Shown here: positions 36,300 through 45,368 of the stretch, one piece after another
How positions within the stretch are numbered: the first letter of the stretch is position 1
How the letters are laid out: each line of letters starts with the position of its first letter
Assembly (NCBI GenBank): GCA_965230515.1
Contig: OZ246007.1
Location: 620,001-684,000 of the forward strand
Length of the DNA stretch: 64,000 nucleotides
Direction of reading: 5' to 3'
Source: JAJFKB01 sp965230515
Lineage (GTDB): Bacteria; Pseudomonadota; Gammaproteobacteria; Pseudomonadales; IMCC2047
Notes under the pieces: model-generated
Database searches by the model: none
What the model was told of the DNA's origin: nothing
Seen by the model: only the letters and a program-made list of their open reading frames with translations
Made by a program: the position numbers and the translations under genes

Positions 36300-36680
36300 A
36301 CTATTCTATATTCGGTCGGCATATCCCTCTTTTAGCGCTATCCAGCCGAACACCCACTCCCCCCTCTGCAGCCACCGAGCATCGCAGACTGCTGACGGAT
36401 AAGAGCGAGGACTGTCTGAGCAAAGCGAGTTCCGCAGCGACCGTTGGCAGGCGAGAAGCGTAGGGCACCCGAAGGGCGGCGGAACCAGGGGTGCCTTTTC
36501 TTTTGGTTCGTTTTCTTTGGGCAAGCAAAGACAAAAGCGTTTTATGCGTTGAACGTCCTTTAGGTCGGGCCGAAGGCCGAGCGTAGCGAGTCAAATGAAC
36601 TCGCCTAGAGGCGAAACCTATGTTAGGGAGCACCCTGAGTATCTTGTCAATATGGCGAAACAACCTAAAATCACCAAATT
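36300..36680. repeat. Repeat-rich intergenic block
   Basis: About 380 bp with no credible gene. It holds GCAGCGACCG, GGCACCCGAAGGG, a TTTTGGTTCGTTTTCTTTGG stretch followed by GGCAAGCAAAGACAAAAGC, and GCCGAAGGCC. Blocks of this kind recur between genes in many gammaproteobacteria and give rise to spurious Arg/Ser-rich reading frames such as the one at 36301-36663. It could be a decayed mobile element or a structured RNA-like repeat. Copies elsewhere in the genome cannot be checked here. Confidence 0.5.
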
Positions 36681-36688
36681 CACCCTCC

Positions 36689-37876
36689 CTACAACACCTT
36701 TGCTATCGACTGCGTCAGGTAATCCACATTCGCCGTCGAAATTCCCGCCACATTAATGCGACTGGAACCTACAATATAGATACTGAACTCATCCTGTAGA
36801 CGCTGTATCTGTTCGGCCTCAATTCCCAAAAATGAGAACATTCCGTTTTGTCGGGTAATAAAACTGAAATCCCGTTCCACGCCATTCTCTTTCAGCTTGT
36901 CAACCAGCAAGTGACGCATGCCACCAATGCGATCGCGCATTAATTTCAACTCTTCGTGCCATTGGCCGGTCAACTCATTTGAACTGAGAATGGTTTCCAC
37001 AATAGCCGCACCATGGGCTGCCGGCATCGAGTAATTGACCCGCACCACCCGCAGCAGCGTTGATTGGGCAATATCAGCCGTATTTTCATCTTTGCAGATT
37101 ATTGAGCAGCCACCGATACGATCACGATACAACCCAAAGTTCTTTGAGCAGGAACTGCAGATAATCATCTCTTCCACGTTATCGGCCATCAATCGAACAC
37201 CAAATGCATCGACATCCAGCCCCTGACCAAAACCCTGGTAAGCAATATCCACCACCGGCAAAAAGCCAATTTCGTTAGCCAATGTGGCGACCTGCTGCCA
37301 TTGCTCCTGATTCAGATCCATTCCACTTGGATTATGGCAACAGGCATGCAACAACACGACGTCATCCGCCGATACCTCCTGTAGCGCTCTCACCATACCC
37401 GCAAAATCCAGGCACTTGTTTTCGTAGTCATAGTAGGGGTAGGTTTTGACATTTAAACCCGCTGCCGCAAACACGCCCTGATGGTTGGCCCAGGTAGGGT
37501 TGCTTACCCAGATGGTTGCATCCGGCTTGCAACGGTTAATAAACTCACCGGCAACACGCAGCGATCCCGTTCCTCCTGGAGTAGAGATGGTGCGAATCCG
37601 GTTGCTTTCAATGACCTGATGCTCTCCCAGCAGCAACTCAGTTATTTTTTGATTAAACAGCGCCGAACCCGCCGAACCCAGATAGGCTTTACTAGGCTCA
37701 TTGTCCACCCGTAGTTGCTCAGCCTTTTTGACACACTCCAATACCGGCGTATTACCCATTTCATCTTTATAAATACCCGGCCCGAGGTCGATTTTATTCG
37801 GATTGCTGTCGGCATTGAATTTGATAGATAACCCCAGGATAGGGTCGGCCGGTTGTGGCTTAAGCTCGGAAAACAT
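36689..37876 (-). CDS. Class I aminotransferase, aspartate/aromatic type
   Basis: 395 residues. PLP-dependent transaminase of the AspC/TyrB group: LGPGIYKDEMGNTPVLECV near 31-49, CCHNPSGMDLNQEQW, and the PLP lysine in SSCSKNFGLYRDRIGG near 243. It swaps the amino group of aspartate or aromatic amino acids with 2-oxoglutarate. The likely role is making aryl pyruvates for the two indolepyruvate oxidoreductases or glutamate for the mutase, but it is separated from both. GPGIY instead of the usual GVGxY is a small deviation. Which substrate is preferred cannot be decided by eye. Confidence 0.88.
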   Translation of the reverse strand: MFSELKPQPADPILGLSIKFNADSNPNKIDLGPGIYKDEMGNTPVLECVKKAEQLRVDNEPSKAYLGSAGSALFNQKITELLLGEHQVIESNRIRTISTPGGTGSLRVAGEFINRCKPDATIWVSNPTWANHQGVFAAAGLNVKTYPYYDYENKCLDFAGMVRALQEVSADDVVLLHACCHNPSGMDLNQEQWQQVATLANEIGFLPVVDIAYQGFGQGLDVDAFGVRLMADNVEEMIICSSCSKNFGLYRDRIGGCSIICKDENTADIAQSTLLRVVRVNYSMPAAHGAAIVETILSSNELTGQWHEELKLMRDRIGGMRHLLVDKLKENGVERDFSFITRQNGMFSFLGIEAEQIQRLQDEFSIYIVGSSRINVAGISTANVDYLTQSIAKVL

Positions 37877-38225
37877 AGAAATTTTGCCTTTAAGTTAAAT
37901 TGCTGATTCAGTCATAAACGGTGGGCGATTTTACCCTAATTTCGGTGTGGGAATTAACCTTTTAGTAAAAATTTCAGGGACACCTTCAACAGTTTCTTTC
38001 AAGCAAGCTGGCATTTACGGTCTCCCTGGCCCACTGCTCCTGGAAACAAACGAAAAACCCGCCCATCTAAAAATTAAAGTAGATTGTTAGATTTTAATCC
38101 TATCATATTGTTATAAAGGGTTTTATATAAGCAATTAATGAGCCTCTCTATCTGGCACCGAGCTTGCTATTGAACAGATGCTCAAATAGAAGATTCTGCA
38201 CCAGACTTATCATTTACCGATAACA
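37877..38225. other. Intergenic region, no feature recognised
   Basis: 349 bp between two minus-strand genes, AT-rich in the middle (38060-38160). No convincing gene, hairpin or promoter was found. Confidence 0.4.
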
Positions 38226-39020
38226 CTATCTGATTTCGGAGAGTAGTTTTGGATTAGTCACCAACTTGCGAACACCATGGGCATGATCTTCATTAAACAC
38301 GTTACCTTTGCACCACTGTCCGATGGAATTAATATCCAGTTTTGCGCATTTCGGCCGAACACTCCAGCTGACCTGATAGGGAGAACACTGCTGTTCGGAA
38401 AATTTAGGCCCCGTAGTTGAACCCAGGAACTCAACCGGTTTACCGGTATTTCGAGGGAGATCTTTAGCTGATTTGAGATCATTAAAATCTAGCGCATTCG
38501 TATCATTAACCAGAGTAAACAGCTGAGTTTCGACCCGCAGGTCCGGGTTTGCGCAGGCCTCAGAAACACAGGCACCCAAAGTCGGACCCGGGTTTACGTC
38601 GCAGGAGGTGTGCACCCAATGTACCTCTATTGTATCTCCCGGCTGCAAATCACCATGCTCCCCGGCGCAGATTTTCTCTCGCGTTGGTGCCAGCTCGGCT
38701 TTACTCAGTGTTTTACTCATTGCACATAAATAACCACTGCCATAACCGTCATGCCCATCACCTGCGTAGATCGAAAACGCTTTCGCCTTATGCTCTGCCC
38801 CTTCATGAAAATGTATATTACACAGATTCATCTGCTCAGCTGCTGGCGCCATACTGAAAACCACCCCGTTTTCACCGGAAACACTATCGATATCACGGGG
38901 TGTTTGGGGGCCGAAATTGGTACAGATCTGACCATCACTATGTTCTTCGTGACCACTAGCGGCAAATAGGGTAGTTGCAAACGACAATGCAATGAGTGCT
39001 GTAGTGAAGTTATGTTTCAA
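38226..39020 (-). CDS. Exported delta-type carbonic anhydrase-like protein
   Basis: 264 residues from TTG 39020: AAGGAGAGG lies about 6 nt upstream and the first residues form a clean signal peptide (KHNFTTALIALSFATTLFAA). The mature protein has GQICTNFGPQTPRDID, MNLCNIHFHEGAEHKA, GYGSGYLC and DTIEVHWVHTSCDVNPGP, a Cys- and His-rich pattern that I match to delta-class carbonic anhydrases (CA_like). It would hydrate CO2 in the periplasm with zinc. The Cys pairs probably form disulfides, fitting export. The class was first known from marine algae; bacterial members exist. Activity is inferred. Confidence 0.75.
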   Translation of the reverse strand: MKHNFTTALIALSFATTLFAASGHEEHSDGQICTNFGPQTPRDIDSVSGENGVVFSMAPAAEQMNLCNIHFHEGAEHKAKAFSIYAGDGHDGYGSGYLCAMSKTLSKAELAPTREKICAGEHGDLQPGDTIEVHWVHTSCDVNPGPTLGACVSEACANPDLRVETQLFTLVNDTNALDFNDLKSAKDLPRNTGKPVEFLGSTTGPKFSEQQCSPYQVSWSVRPKCAKLDINSIGQWCKGNVFNEDHAHGVRKLVTNPKLLSEIR

Positions 39021-39141
39021 AGTGAGCCTCTCCTTATGATTAATCCAAAGACCAATCATATCGGCTATTATCAACGATGAAAACAGATGGTGGCTCAAAG
39101 GTTAAAATAGGTCTGAATATTATCGATTGCCACGCCTCAAA

Positions 39142-41031
39142 CTACTGCCCCAGCAGGCTCCCCATAATGCAGCCCATCGCTTCTATCTTTTCATTAGCCG
39201 AAAGCTTCGATTCCGGTTTGGCCATGAGCACTTTGCAGCGGGCCTTTTTACGCGCTTTATTATTAGGCAACAGTTGAGCGAGCACAGCACGCCATTGACT
39301 CACATCCAGGGCCTTTTCGCTGGTTGGGTTAATGACCTTCACGCCGACCAGGGCCTCCTTGTCCGGGCCAACCGGCGCCAGATTGAATATATAGGTACGA
39401 AAGATGCCATCACGTTCGGTAATTTCCAGCCTGTAATCTTCCCCAAAAAACCCGGGAGATTCAAAGCCATGCACCTGATTGCCCGCTAATGCAATATCAC
39501 ACAACAAATCACCAAGAACCAACGCCTCGCCACCAAAACCCATCACATTCTGCATAGCGTCATCATCATCCAGCTCCATATCAGGGAGCGCCTTCAGGCA
39601 CTGCTGCTCACGTTCTGCACGAGTGACAGAAGTAAAGATCTGCCTTGCACGATCAGCACCGTCCCGGTAAAGCTTACTTTTGGCCGGGGCATCTATCGCT
39701 CTCAAGGTTTGCTTGATCTGCCCTACTCCTGCACGGCTTACTGGAAGATTTTCTAAAAACCCCTCAAACTCCTTCTCTACAGCATTGATTCTTGACTGAT
39801 GCGCACTGTGATAGGCATCATCAAATGACTGGCGTGCGCCAGGTACATATTGACGTCCTAACCGACGACGCTCCTCAGCGGCAAATGCGACTAACTGGCC
39901 CAATCCGTCGAGCGTTGCTGGAAAGGATTCAAGTTTTTCTATAATGCCTGTAACTGCGGCACCGGCCACTTGCTCACGACGAGCCATAACGAGTTGATTC
40001 AGACGTTTTTGGTCCTGGGCTCCGAGTTGCCGGTACTCGGCACTGCCGGTCATTGCATTTAACGCCTGACTCCCTAATTCATTATCTGCAACTGCCGCTA
40101 TTTTTTTCTCAAGCTGAACCCAAATCCGTTCGCTATGTCTGTCCGCCTCTCCCGTCAGCTTTTTCATGCGCTCCTGTGGTGCAATACCGGAAAGATCACT
40201 ACTGACCACCTTGGCTATCGTATCAATAGCAACCAATCCAGCGATTGACTCTGGTGCATTTGCCATCTGGAGCTCCAGATCAACCAGCACCTCTTCAGTC
40301 AACGTTTTACGAATACCATCTATCTCTGAAAAATACCGGTCTGCTTCCTTTTGTGGCAAGTTTTGTATACTGGCGGCAACCAACCGGCCTGGCGTAGCCG
40401 CGATATGTCGCATTTGCTCTATCGGCATGCGCACCTCCCTGGCACCTTCAGACCGGCTCAGGTTTCCTAAACGGCCCAACAGGACAACCACCTTCAGCTT
40501 CTCAACACTAGCCGAAAGAGCGTTTAATTTTTCCAGGTTAACCGCGACATCCTGTCTCGCCCGATTTACCGTATTCAACGGCTGGCTGATATGGAACTGT
40601 ACGACGCGGCGTAGTTCTATAAGCCGCTTTTGGGCATCAAACCGCTTCTCTTTCATCGCGGTCTTCATGCAACTGTTCACGGCAGGATTAAAGATGCGAA
40701 GATCATCACGACTCCAGTTCAGCAGAGGTTTGCCAAAAGCCTGATCAAATCCGGGGGTTTCAACGCCGGCTGCGAGCGTTAAACCGCCACGCGCGCTAGG
40801 TTCTACCCATAGGTTAATTGGCTGCGGATTCGCCGCGTCAATTTCGCTTGCGATATGCTCCAGGGAAGCACAATTCGGTGTATTTATCGGGGCAGACTGG
40901 GTGCTATTCACAGGCTGACTGCGATCGACCCGCCGCGCGGCAGCATCAGCCTCATCAGGCAAGACTGCGGTTTCCAGTACACTGATCGCAACTATTACGG
41001 TTAACGCATCAACCACCCTTGATTTGATCAC
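39142..41031 (-). CDS. Large exported protein of unknown function
   Basis: 629 residues from GTG 41031, with GGGAGGT 4-5 nt upstream. A hydrophobic N-terminus (VVDALTVIVAISVLETAVLP) suggests a signal peptide or anchor. Residues about 110-480 are almost entirely helical and charged, coiled-coil-like, with many Arg/Glu pairs. The C-terminal 120 residues are different: two cysteines near DLLCDIALAG and a beta-rich stretch (DYRLEITERDGIFRTYIFNL). No family recognised; single gene with its own signals. A role as periplasmic scaffold or regulator is only a guess. Confidence 0.65.
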   Translation of the reverse strand: MIKSRVVDALTVIVAISVLETAVLPDEADAAARRVDRSQPVNSTQSAPINTPNCASLEHIASEIDAANPQPINLWVEPSARGGLTLAAGVETPGFDQAFGKPLLNWSRDDLRIFNPAVNSCMKTAMKEKRFDAQKRLIELRRVVQFHISQPLNTVNRARQDVAVNLEKLNALSASVEKLKVVVLLGRLGNLSRSEGAREVRMPIEQMRHIAATPGRLVAASIQNLPQKEADRYFSEIDGIRKTLTEEVLVDLELQMANAPESIAGLVAIDTIAKVVSSDLSGIAPQERMKKLTGEADRHSERIWVQLEKKIAAVADNELGSQALNAMTGSAEYRQLGAQDQKRLNQLVMARREQVAGAAVTGIIEKLESFPATLDGLGQLVAFAAEERRRLGRQYVPGARQSFDDAYHSAHQSRINAVEKEFEGFLENLPVSRAGVGQIKQTLRAIDAPAKSKLYRDGADRARQIFTSVTRAEREQQCLKALPDMELDDDDAMQNVMGFGGEALVLGDLLCDIALAGNQVHGFESPGFFGEDYRLEITERDGIFRTYIFNLAPVGPDKEALVGVKVINPTSEKALDVSQWRAVLAQLLPNNKARKKARCKVLMAKPESKLSANEKIEAMGCIMGSLLGQ

Positions 41032-41350
41032 GACGACCTCCCGTCAAAAATCATAATGAGCAGAACAACTTTTCCCGTTTTGATACCGCACCTTATCAGA
41101 GTCTGTCATAAAAACAGTATCTGATTCAACAAACGGCACTATGGGTCGAAGTCAACCCTTGCGCGCCCGCGGGAAATACCGTTAATTGATCAAAATTTGA
41201 AAGGAGTAGCGTGAGACCCAGGACTCTTCCTGGAGCAAAGCGAGAAATTCGCATCTGAACTACCTGAAAGGACTCCTGCACCCATCCCCCAAACTGTCGG
41301 TTATGACGTTATTTGTATCATACACCAGGTTGAAAGGCCGGTGCGACCGT
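41032..41350. other. Intergenic region, no gene recognised
   Basis: 319 bp between prpF (ending at 41351) and the large exported protein. It contains short GC-rich palindromic stretches (GCGCCCGCGGG near 41162) but no clear terminator or gene. Confidence 0.4.
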
Positions 41351-42511
41351 TTAGAAGCAATCCCCCGGCACGCGAACCCAGCCTTCCATCAGTACTCGCG
41401 CACTTCGGCTCATAATCACTTTATCCACCGTCCATTTTCCATCAGAACAACTCACCTGCGCGCCGACCTTCAGGGTACCCGACGGATGACCAAAAGTAAC
41501 CGATTCACGCTCACCACCGCCAGCCGCCAGATTCACCAGTGTGCCGGGAATGGCTGCCGCAGTACCGATCGCGACGGCTGCCGTGCCCATCATGGCATGA
41601 TGCAACTTGCCCATCGAGAGAGCACGGACGTTCAAATCTATATCCGAAGCACTGATTCGCTTTCCGCTTGATGCGTGATAGTCGCGCGGGCTGCCCACAA
41701 AGGCGACTTTGGGGGTGTGCTCACGGATTGCCACCATACCCATGCGCACCGCTCCATATTTTCGAATGGTTTCAAATCGGGTCAGTGCTCGCGGATCATC
41801 ATTAACTGCTTCCTGTAACTCGGCACCTGTATATCCTATTTCGTCCGCATTGAGAAAAATGGTGGGAATGCCGGCATTGATCATGGTCGCCTTTAAGGTA
41901 CCCACACCAGGAACCTCAAGCTCATCAACCAGGTTGCCCGTAGGAAACATAGCTTCGCTGGCATCCACCGGGCTAAGGAACTCAACCTGCACTTCCGCAG
42001 CGGGAAAAGTGACCCCATCAAGTTCAAAGTCGCCTGTTTCCTGCACTTCACCATTAGTTATCGGGACCTGGGCTACGATGGTTTTTTCGATGTTTTTCTG
42101 CCAGATACGTACCGTCGCAATGCCGTTATCCGGAATTCGATCCGGATCTATCAGACCGTTGGAAATGGCGAACGAGCCTACTGCAGCTGTCAGGTTGCCG
42201 CAGTTACCGCTCCAGTCAACAAAGGGTTTATCAATTGATATCTGACCAAACAGGTAGTCAACATCGTGATTTTCCTTTTCGCTTTTGGCCAGAATTACCG
42301 TTTTGCTGGTGCTGGAGGTGGCACCGCCCATGCCATCGGTATGCTTCCCATAGGGATCGGGACTGCCGATCACTCGCAGTAACAGTTTGTCACGTGCCTC
42401 GCCCGGAACCTGCGCAATTTCGGGCAGATCCGCAAGATTAAAAAACACACCTTTGCTGGTGCCGCCACGCATGTAGGTAGCAGGGATTTTGATTTGAGGC
42501 ACATAATGCAT
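41351..42511 (-). CDS. prpF: 2-methylaconitate cis-trans isomerase PrpF
   Basis: 386 residues. It isomerises the trans-type 2-methylaconitate made by AcnD so that aconitase can use it, completing the AcnD-type methylcitrate cycle. Family marks: ATYMRGGTSKGVFF near 12-25, GSPDPYGKHTDGMGGATSST, WSGNCGNLTAAVGSFAI (catalytic region) and LSMGKLHHAMMGTAAVAIGTA. Last gene of the prp operon, 75 nt after acnD. Confidence 0.95.
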   Translation of the reverse strand: MHYVPQIKIPATYMRGGTSKGVFFNLADLPEIAQVPGEARDKLLLRVIGSPDPYGKHTDGMGGATSSTSKTVILAKSEKENHDVDYLFGQISIDKPFVDWSGNCGNLTAAVGSFAISNGLIDPDRIPDNGIATVRIWQKNIEKTIVAQVPITNGEVQETGDFELDGVTFPAAEVQVEFLSPVDASEAMFPTGNLVDELEVPGVGTLKATMINAGIPTIFLNADEIGYTGAELQEAVNDDPRALTRFETIRKYGAVRMGMVAIREHTPKVAFVGSPRDYHASSGKRISASDIDLNVRALSMGKLHHAMMGTAAVAIGTAAAIPGTLVNLAAGGGERESVTFGHPSGTLKVGAQVSCSDGKWTVDKVIMSRSARVLMEGWVRVPGDCF

Positions 42512-42586
42512 GCTGGTTCTCCGATGTTTTTCACCCGTAGGTGTCTACTTTTCTTTTGCCCGACAAAGCCAAACCTATCGACGAAA

Positions 42587-45196
42587 CTAATCCGTCGAGC
42601 CGCTAAGAAAATCCTGTGCAAATCGTTGTAACACGCCACCAGCCTGATATACCTGGACTTCTTCGGCGGTATCAAGGCGGCAGGTGACTGGAATCTCCAC
42701 CTGTTCGTCGTTGCTGCGATGCATCATTACAATCAGCTCCGCGCGGGGTGACGGGGTGCCAATCACGTCAAAGGTTTCGGTACCGTCAATTCCGTAGCTT
42801 TCCCTAGTATGGCCTGATTTAAATTCCAGGGGCAAAACACCCATGCCGACCAGATTGGTTCGGTGAATTCGCTCAAAACCTTCGGCGACGATTGCTTCCA
42901 CACCGGCGAGTCGTACACCTTTTGCAGCCCAGTCACGGGAAGAACCCTGACCGTAGTCTGCTCCAGCCACTATGATTAGAGGTTGCGCCCGGTCCATATA
43001 GGTTTCGATCGCTTCCCACATTCGCGTCTGCTTTCCTTCGGGTTCCACCCTGGCCAACGAACCCTGAATAATCTCGCCGCTTTCATCACGACACATCTCG
43101 TTCAGCAGTTTCGGGTTGGCAAAAGTGGCTCGCTGGGCTGTCAGGTGATCACCACGGTGGGTGGCGTAGGAGTTAAAATCCTCCTCAGGTAGCCCCATTT
43201 TCGCCAGATATTCACCGGCAGCGCTGGAGGCAAGAATCGCATTGGAGGGAGACAGATGATCGGTGGTAATGTTGTCGCCCAACACAGCCAGCGGCCGCAT
43301 CCCTTTCAGAGCGCGCGCTCCCGCCAACGCCCCTTCCCAGTAGGGAGGACGACGAATGTAGGTACTCATCGGTCGCCAGTCGTAAAGCGGGCTCTCCGCC
43401 TCTTCTCTGGCACCAAGATCAAACATGGGAATATAGACCTGATTGAACTGCTCCGGCTTGACATATTCGGTAACGATGGCATCGATCTCCTCATCGCTCG
43501 GCCAGATATCCTTCAGAGTGATCGGCTTACCGGCGTTGTCGAGACCCAGCACATCGTTTTCAATATCAAAGCGCACGGTGCCAGCAATCGCATAAGCCAC
43601 CACCAGTGGCGGCGATGCCAGAAATGCCTGCTTGGCATAGGGGTGGATTCGACCATCGAAATTGCGGTTACCCGACAGTACTGCCGTCGTATAGACATCG
43701 CGTTCGATCACTTCCTGCTGAATTTTCGGATCAAGAGCACCACTCATACCATTACAGGTGGTGCAGGCATAGGCGACAATACCAAAGCCCAGCTTTTCCA
43801 TTTCCGGGAGAAGCCCCGCTTCTTGCAGATAGAGACGTGCAACTTTGGAACCCGGCGCAAAAGAGGATTTGACCCAGGGTTTACGCACCAATCCCAGTTC
43901 GTTGGCTTTTTTCGCCAATAAACCAGCGGCCACCACATTACGCGGGTTCGAGGTATTGGTACAGGAGGTTATGGCAGCAATAATAACTGCCCCGTCCGGT
44001 ATCTTTCCGTCGGCCTCTTCCGCCTGCGCGCTATCCAGGTTTCCCGCTATGCCTCGTGCCGCCAATTCCCCTGTAGGCAGTCGACGATGAGGGTTGGACG
44101 GCCCGGCCATGTTACGACAGACTGCGGACAGATCGAATTCAAGCACACGCTCGTATTCTGCATGCTCCAGATCATCAGCCCACAACCCGGTTAATTTGGC
44201 GTACTTCTCAACCAGTTCAACCTGATCCGGCTCGCGACCAGTCAACTTCAGGTATTCGATGGTCTGATCATCGATATAAAACATGCCGGCAGAAGCACCG
44301 AATTCAGGTGTCATATTTGAAATAGTCGCCCGATCTCCAATTTTAAGGTCACGCGCTCCTTCACCAAAGAATTCCAGATAAGCAGACACCACCCGCTGCT
44401 CACGTAGAAATTCGGTCAGAGCCAACACGATATCGGTTGCGGTTATTCCGGGTTGCCGTTTTCCGGTGAGTTTTACACCGACTATATCCGGCAAGCGCAT
44501 CATCGATGGACGGCCCAACATCACTGTTTCAGCCTCCAGACCACCGACGCCAATGGCGATAACGCCGAGCGCATCCACATGTGGTGTGTGACTGTCGGTG
44601 CCAACGCAGGTGTCGGGATACGCCACTCCATCGCGTGCCTGCACAACCGGCGACATCTTTTCCAGATTGATCTGATGCATGATGCCGTTGCCAGCAGGAA
44701 TCACATCCACATTCTCAAAGGCAGTCTTTGTCCACTCGATAAAGTGGAATCGGTCTTCATTACGGCGATCTTCAATGGCTCTATTTTTCTCAAACGCTTC
44801 CGGATCAAATCCTGCATGCTCGACCGCCAAAGAGTGGTCGACAATAAGCTGTGTGGGTACGACGGGATTAACTTTAGCAGGATCACCACCCTGCTCGGCT
44901 ATCGCATCACGCAACCCGGCCAAATCCACAAGAGCTGTCTGACCAAGAATATCGTGACAGACTACCCGCGCCGGATACCACGGAAAATCGAGATCGCGTT
45001 TGCGTTCGACAATCTGTTTTAGTGAATCAGACAATGCCCCTGGATCACAACGGCGAACCAGTTGCTCTGCCAATACTCGTGAGGTATAGGGAAGTTTGTC
45101 GTACGCACCAGGCTGAATTTCTTCAACCGCCGCTCGGGTATCAAAATAGTCCAGGCCGGTGCCTGGTAGGGACTTGCGATAGTCAGTGTTCATCAC
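42587..45196 (-). CDS. acnD: Fe-S dependent 2-methylcitrate dehydratase AcnD
   Basis: 869 residues, aconitase family. It dehydrates 2-methylcitrate and replaces PrpD. The [4Fe-4S] ligand cysteines are in AITSCTNTSNP and YACTTCNGMSGALDP; the C-terminal swivelling domain has DYGQGSSRDWAAKGVRLAGV. Presence of prpF next door distinguishes it from housekeeping AcnA. It lies 172 nt after prpC, with a hairpin in the gap. Confidence 0.96.
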   Translation of the reverse strand: MMNTDYRKSLPGTGLDYFDTRAAVEEIQPGAYDKLPYTSRVLAEQLVRRCDPGALSDSLKQIVERKRDLDFPWYPARVVCHDILGQTALVDLAGLRDAIAEQGGDPAKVNPVVPTQLIVDHSLAVEHAGFDPEAFEKNRAIEDRRNEDRFHFIEWTKTAFENVDVIPAGNGIMHQINLEKMSPVVQARDGVAYPDTCVGTDSHTPHVDALGVIAIGVGGLEAETVMLGRPSMMRLPDIVGVKLTGKRQPGITATDIVLALTEFLREQRVVSAYLEFFGEGARDLKIGDRATISNMTPEFGASAGMFYIDDQTIEYLKLTGREPDQVELVEKYAKLTGLWADDLEHAEYERVLEFDLSAVCRNMAGPSNPHRRLPTGELAARGIAGNLDSAQAEEADGKIPDGAVIIAAITSCTNTSNPRNVVAAGLLAKKANELGLVRKPWVKSSFAPGSKVARLYLQEAGLLPEMEKLGFGIVAYACTTCNGMSGALDPKIQQEVIERDVYTTAVLSGNRNFDGRIHPYAKQAFLASPPLVVAYAIAGTVRFDIENDVLGLDNAGKPITLKDIWPSDEEIDAIVTEYVKPEQFNQVYIPMFDLGAREEAESPLYDWRPMSTYIRRPPYWEGALAGARALKGMRPLAVLGDNITTDHLSPSNAILASSAAGEYLAKMGLPEEDFNSYATHRGDHLTAQRATFANPKLLNEMCRDESGEIIQGSLARVEPEGKQTRMWEAIETYMDRAQPLIIVAGADYGQGSSRDWAAKGVRLAGVEAIVAEGFERIHRTNLVGMGVLPLEFKSGHTRESYGIDGTETFDVIGTPSPRAELIVMMHRSNDEQVEIPVTCRLDTAEEVQVYQAGGVLQRFAQDFLSGSTD

Positions 45197-45342
45197 ATCA
45201 TTTACCGATATTCATTAATTCATCCCGCCATTCATAACGGGTATTCAGGGCTGCGGCCAAAACAAATGGCATATAACGAGTCGAACTCACCTACTCCTGT
45301 TTACCGAGCATAAATTCAGACCACCATTGGACCGATAAATCG

Positions 45343-45361
45343 GGCCCGCCGAAAGCGGGCC
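45343..45361 (-). terminator. Intercistronic hairpin between prpC and acnD
   Basis: GGCCCGC (45343-45349) and GCGGGCC (45355-45361) around a 5-nt loop, directly after the prpC stop. On the minus strand it is followed by CGATTTATC, not a long T-run, so it may attenuate transcription or stabilise the upstream mRNA rather than end it. Confidence 0.5.
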
Positions 45362-45368
45362 AATTATG

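Noticed and set aside
36301..36663. 120-residue minus-strand frame rich in Arg and Ser
   Set aside because: It lies entirely in the repeat-rich block, has low complexity, no ribosome binding site and the look of spurious frames found in such repeats.
31022..37876. Complete non-ribosomal peptide or polyketide cluster around the mut operon
   Set aside because: No carrier protein, condensation, ketosynthase, thioesterase or export gene is found within the window, so only the precursor module can be claimed.
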